From positions 1 to 6,938 of the forward strand of contig CAJXTP010000159.1 in the NCBI GenBank assembly GCA_913061335.1: a stretch of DNA of 6,938 nucleotides. Direction: 5' to 3'. The position numbers were made by a program, and so were the translations under genes. Positions 5,952 to 6,938 of the stretch are shown here, piece after piece. This stretch comes from an uncultured Loktanella sp. (GTDB lineage: Bacteria; Pseudomonadota; Alphaproteobacteria; Rhodobacterales; Rhodobacteraceae). Positions within the stretch are counted from its first letter, which is position 1. Each line of letters opens with the position of its first letter. Under the pieces are notes generated by a model. It did no database searches, was not told where the DNA came from, and saw nothing but the letters and a program-made list of their open reading frames with translations.

Positions 5952-6158
5952 ATGCAGGTTAGTGTTCGTGAGAACAACGTCGATCAGGCGTTGCGTGCTC
6001 TGAAAAAGAAACTTCAGCGTGAGGGCGTTTTTCGTGAAATGAGATTAAAAGAACATTTCGAAAAACCGTCCATTCGTAAAGCACGCGAGAAAGCCGAGTC
6101 TATCCGCCGTCAGCGCAAGCTGGCTCGGAAAAAGCTTGAGCGCGAAGGTTTGGTCTAA
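5952..6158 (+). CDS. rpsU: 30S ribosomal protein bS21
   Basis: bS21 sits on the 30S platform near the anti-Shine-Dalgarno end of 16S rRNA and helps initiation. The 68-residue protein has the family pattern. It begins MQVSVRENNVDQALRALKKKL (with VREN near the start), followed by REGVFREMRLKEHFEKPSIRKAREKAES at residues 24-51 (the F-x-KP-S/T signature) and then a very basic helix rich in Arg and Lys to the C-terminus. The length is within the usual range for alphaproteobacteria. The start is fixed by the conserved N-terminus and by GAGGTG 11 bases upstream. It is transcribed alone, divergent from COQ9 and closed by a strong terminator. Confidence 0.98.
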   Translation: MQVSVRENNVDQALRALKKKLQREGVFREMRLKEHFEKPSIRKAREKAESIRRQRKLARKKLEREGLV

Positions 6159-6185
6159 GCAAACCCCACGCGTCGCGACAGACAT

Positions 6186-6223
6186 AAAGAGCCCCCGCTT
6201 GAGTGATCAAGCGGGGGCTTTTT
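6186..6223 (+). terminator. Strong rho-independent terminator after rpsU
   Basis: AGCCCCCGCTTGA (6190-6202) and TCAAGCGGGGGCT (6207-6219) pair perfectly over 13 bp with a GTGA (GNRA-type) loop, followed by TTTT. AAAG before the stem can pair with the T-tract and lengthen it by a G-U and three A-U pairs. It lies 27 bases after the rpsU stop. Because ftsK converges from the right, it may also stop leftward transcription, though the tail on that strand (TCTTTATG) is weaker. Confidence 0.93.
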
Positions 6224-6410
6224 GCTGTGTTAACCATTTGTCGGATGGCCCAAAACAGGTGTAATTTTTGTATATGTTTTGCATAAGTTTCGCATATGCC
6301 GCCGCGCACCACATTACGGATTAACTATTTCGAGAAATAGCGCGCCAAATGCGGTCCCACCGCGACACCCAAAACGTCCAATACGATGACCGCCTGGTTA
6401 TGATCTGTCC
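6224..6410. other. 187-bp gap between rpsU terminator and ftsK stop, no supported gene
   Basis: No credible gene is seen here. The stretch holds two small inverted repeats: CTATTT-CGAG-AAATAG (6325-6340) and GCGGT-CCC-ACCGC (6351-6363). They lie 48-86 bases downstream of the ftsK stop and could form an ftsK 3' structure, but neither has a proper U-tract. A minus-strand frame open from 6423 to the TAG at 6325, without an ATG, ends in GPHLARYFSK. It looks a little like a protein tail but is too short to support. TTAACCAT at 6230 resembles a CtrA half-site only. Confidence 0.6.
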
Positions 6411-6938
6411 TTAGTGGTGCTGTTCAGGCACGAGGATTTCGCGTTTTCCGACGTGGTTAGCCGAAGATACGACGCCTTCGTCTTCCATCTGCTCGACCAA
6501 TTTTGCGGCCTTATTGTACCCAATCGCAAGCTTGCGCTGGATGTAGGACGTCGAACATTTCCGGTCCTTGATCACGATGGCCACGGCGGTGTCATACAGC
6601 GCGTTTTCGGTGTCGGACCCGCTGCCCAAACCAAGCACCTGATCGATGCTGGAGCTTGCGCCATCTGCCGGCCCTTCGACCACGCCGGACATGTATTCTG
6701 GCGGCCCGTATCCTTTGAGGAAATTGACGACCTCTTCGACCTCTTCGTCGCTACAAAATGGCCCGTGGATTCGGCTGATTTTGCCTCCGCCCGCCATGTA
6801 AAGCATGTCGCCCATGCCCAACAATTGTTCCGCGCCCATTTCCCCAAGGATCGTCCGGCTGTCAATTTTTGACGTCACTTGGAACGAAATCCGTGTCGGG
6901 AAGTTGGCCTTAATCGTGCCGGTAATAACGTCGACCGA
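6411..6938 (-). CDS. ftsK: DNA translocase FtsK, C-terminal part (5'-truncated)
   Basis: These are the last 175 residues of FtsK, the septum-anchored DNA pump that clears and aligns the chromosome terminus and activates XerCD recombination at dif. The frame enters at 6938 reading SVDVITGTIKANFPTRISF, then QVTSKIDSRTILGEMGAEQLLGMGDML, GKISRIHGPFCSDEEVEEVV and FLKGYGPPEY. These form the end of the RecA-like motor domain. After a linker comes the gamma winged-helix domain, TENALYDTAVAIVIKDRKCSTSYIQ to VGKREILVP, which reads the polar KOPS sequences. The N-terminal membrane domain, linker, and Walker A and B motifs lie outside the window. The stop is TAA at 6413-6411. No real start is in view, and an internal GTG at 6878 is only a valine codon. 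Confidence 0.97.
   Translation of the reverse strand, partial: SVDVITGTIKANFPTRISFQVTSKIDSRTILGEMGAEQLLGMGDMLYMAGGGKISRIHGPFCSDEEVEEVVNFLKGYGPPEYMSGVVEGPADGASSSIDQVLGLGSGSDTENALYDTAVAIVIKDRKCSTSYIQRKLAIGYNKAAKLVEQMEDEGVVSSANHVGKREILVPEQHH

Noticed and set aside
6230..6237. Possible CtrA site TTAACCAT
   Set aside because: The second TTAA half at the right spacing is missing, and no gene start lies nearby in a suitable direction.
6414..6872. 152-codon plus-strand open frame opposite ftsK
   Set aside because: The minus strand carries unmistakable FtsK motor and gamma-domain sequence over the same bases. The plus frame resembles no family and is an antisense shadow.

Overview
The window looks like ordinary core chromosome of an alphaproteobacterium, most likely a member of the Rhodobacteraceae (Roseobacter group). 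The evidence is the protein families and their close resemblance to alphaproteobacterial forms (LabA-like NYN protein, IspH, COQ9, short bS21, FtsK), the moderately GC-rich base composition, and two copies of a CCTCCGG-type intergenic element that I recall as common in Rhodobacteraceae. I see no phage, transposon, CRISPR, tRNA or rRNA signal.

Bases 1-38 are not genomic. Bases 6-38 are the Illumina Nextera read-1 transposase adapter, and bases 1-5 fit the end of an i5 index. The assembly therefore begins with untrimmed library sequence fused to the 5'-truncated NYN gene.

Plus strand, 39-4142. The tail of a NYN-domain (LabA/DUF88-like) protein ends at a strong hairpin terminator. It is followed by ispH (last step of the MEP isoprenoid pathway), a class I SAM-dependent methyltransferase, rnhA (RNase HI, overlapping the methyltransferase by 8 nt), an alpha/beta hydrolase and an RraA-like aldolase-family protein (overlapping the hydrolase by 13 nt). 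Tight spacing suggests two coupled pairs: methyltransferase-rnhA and hydrolase-RraA-like.

Minus strand, 5840-4180. A COQ9-family ubiquinone-biosynthesis protein is followed, through a 4-nt ATGA overlap, by a zinc-independent NAD(P)H:quinone oxidoreductase. The pair converges on the RraA-like gene and ends in a CCTCCGG hairpin with a U-rich tail.

Right part. A 111-bp divergent region separates COQ9 from rpsU (bS21). The rpsU leader carries a perfect 5-bp hairpin with a GAAA tetraloop, wedged between the Shine-Dalgarno sequence and the ATG. rpsU ends in a very strong terminator. A 187-bp stretch without a supported gene follows, then the C-terminal end of ftsK on the minus strand, which runs off the window.

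I found no clear new system. The points most worth a second look are the adapter contamination and the false gene start it creates, the rpsU start-site hairpin, and the two translationally coupled gene pairs.
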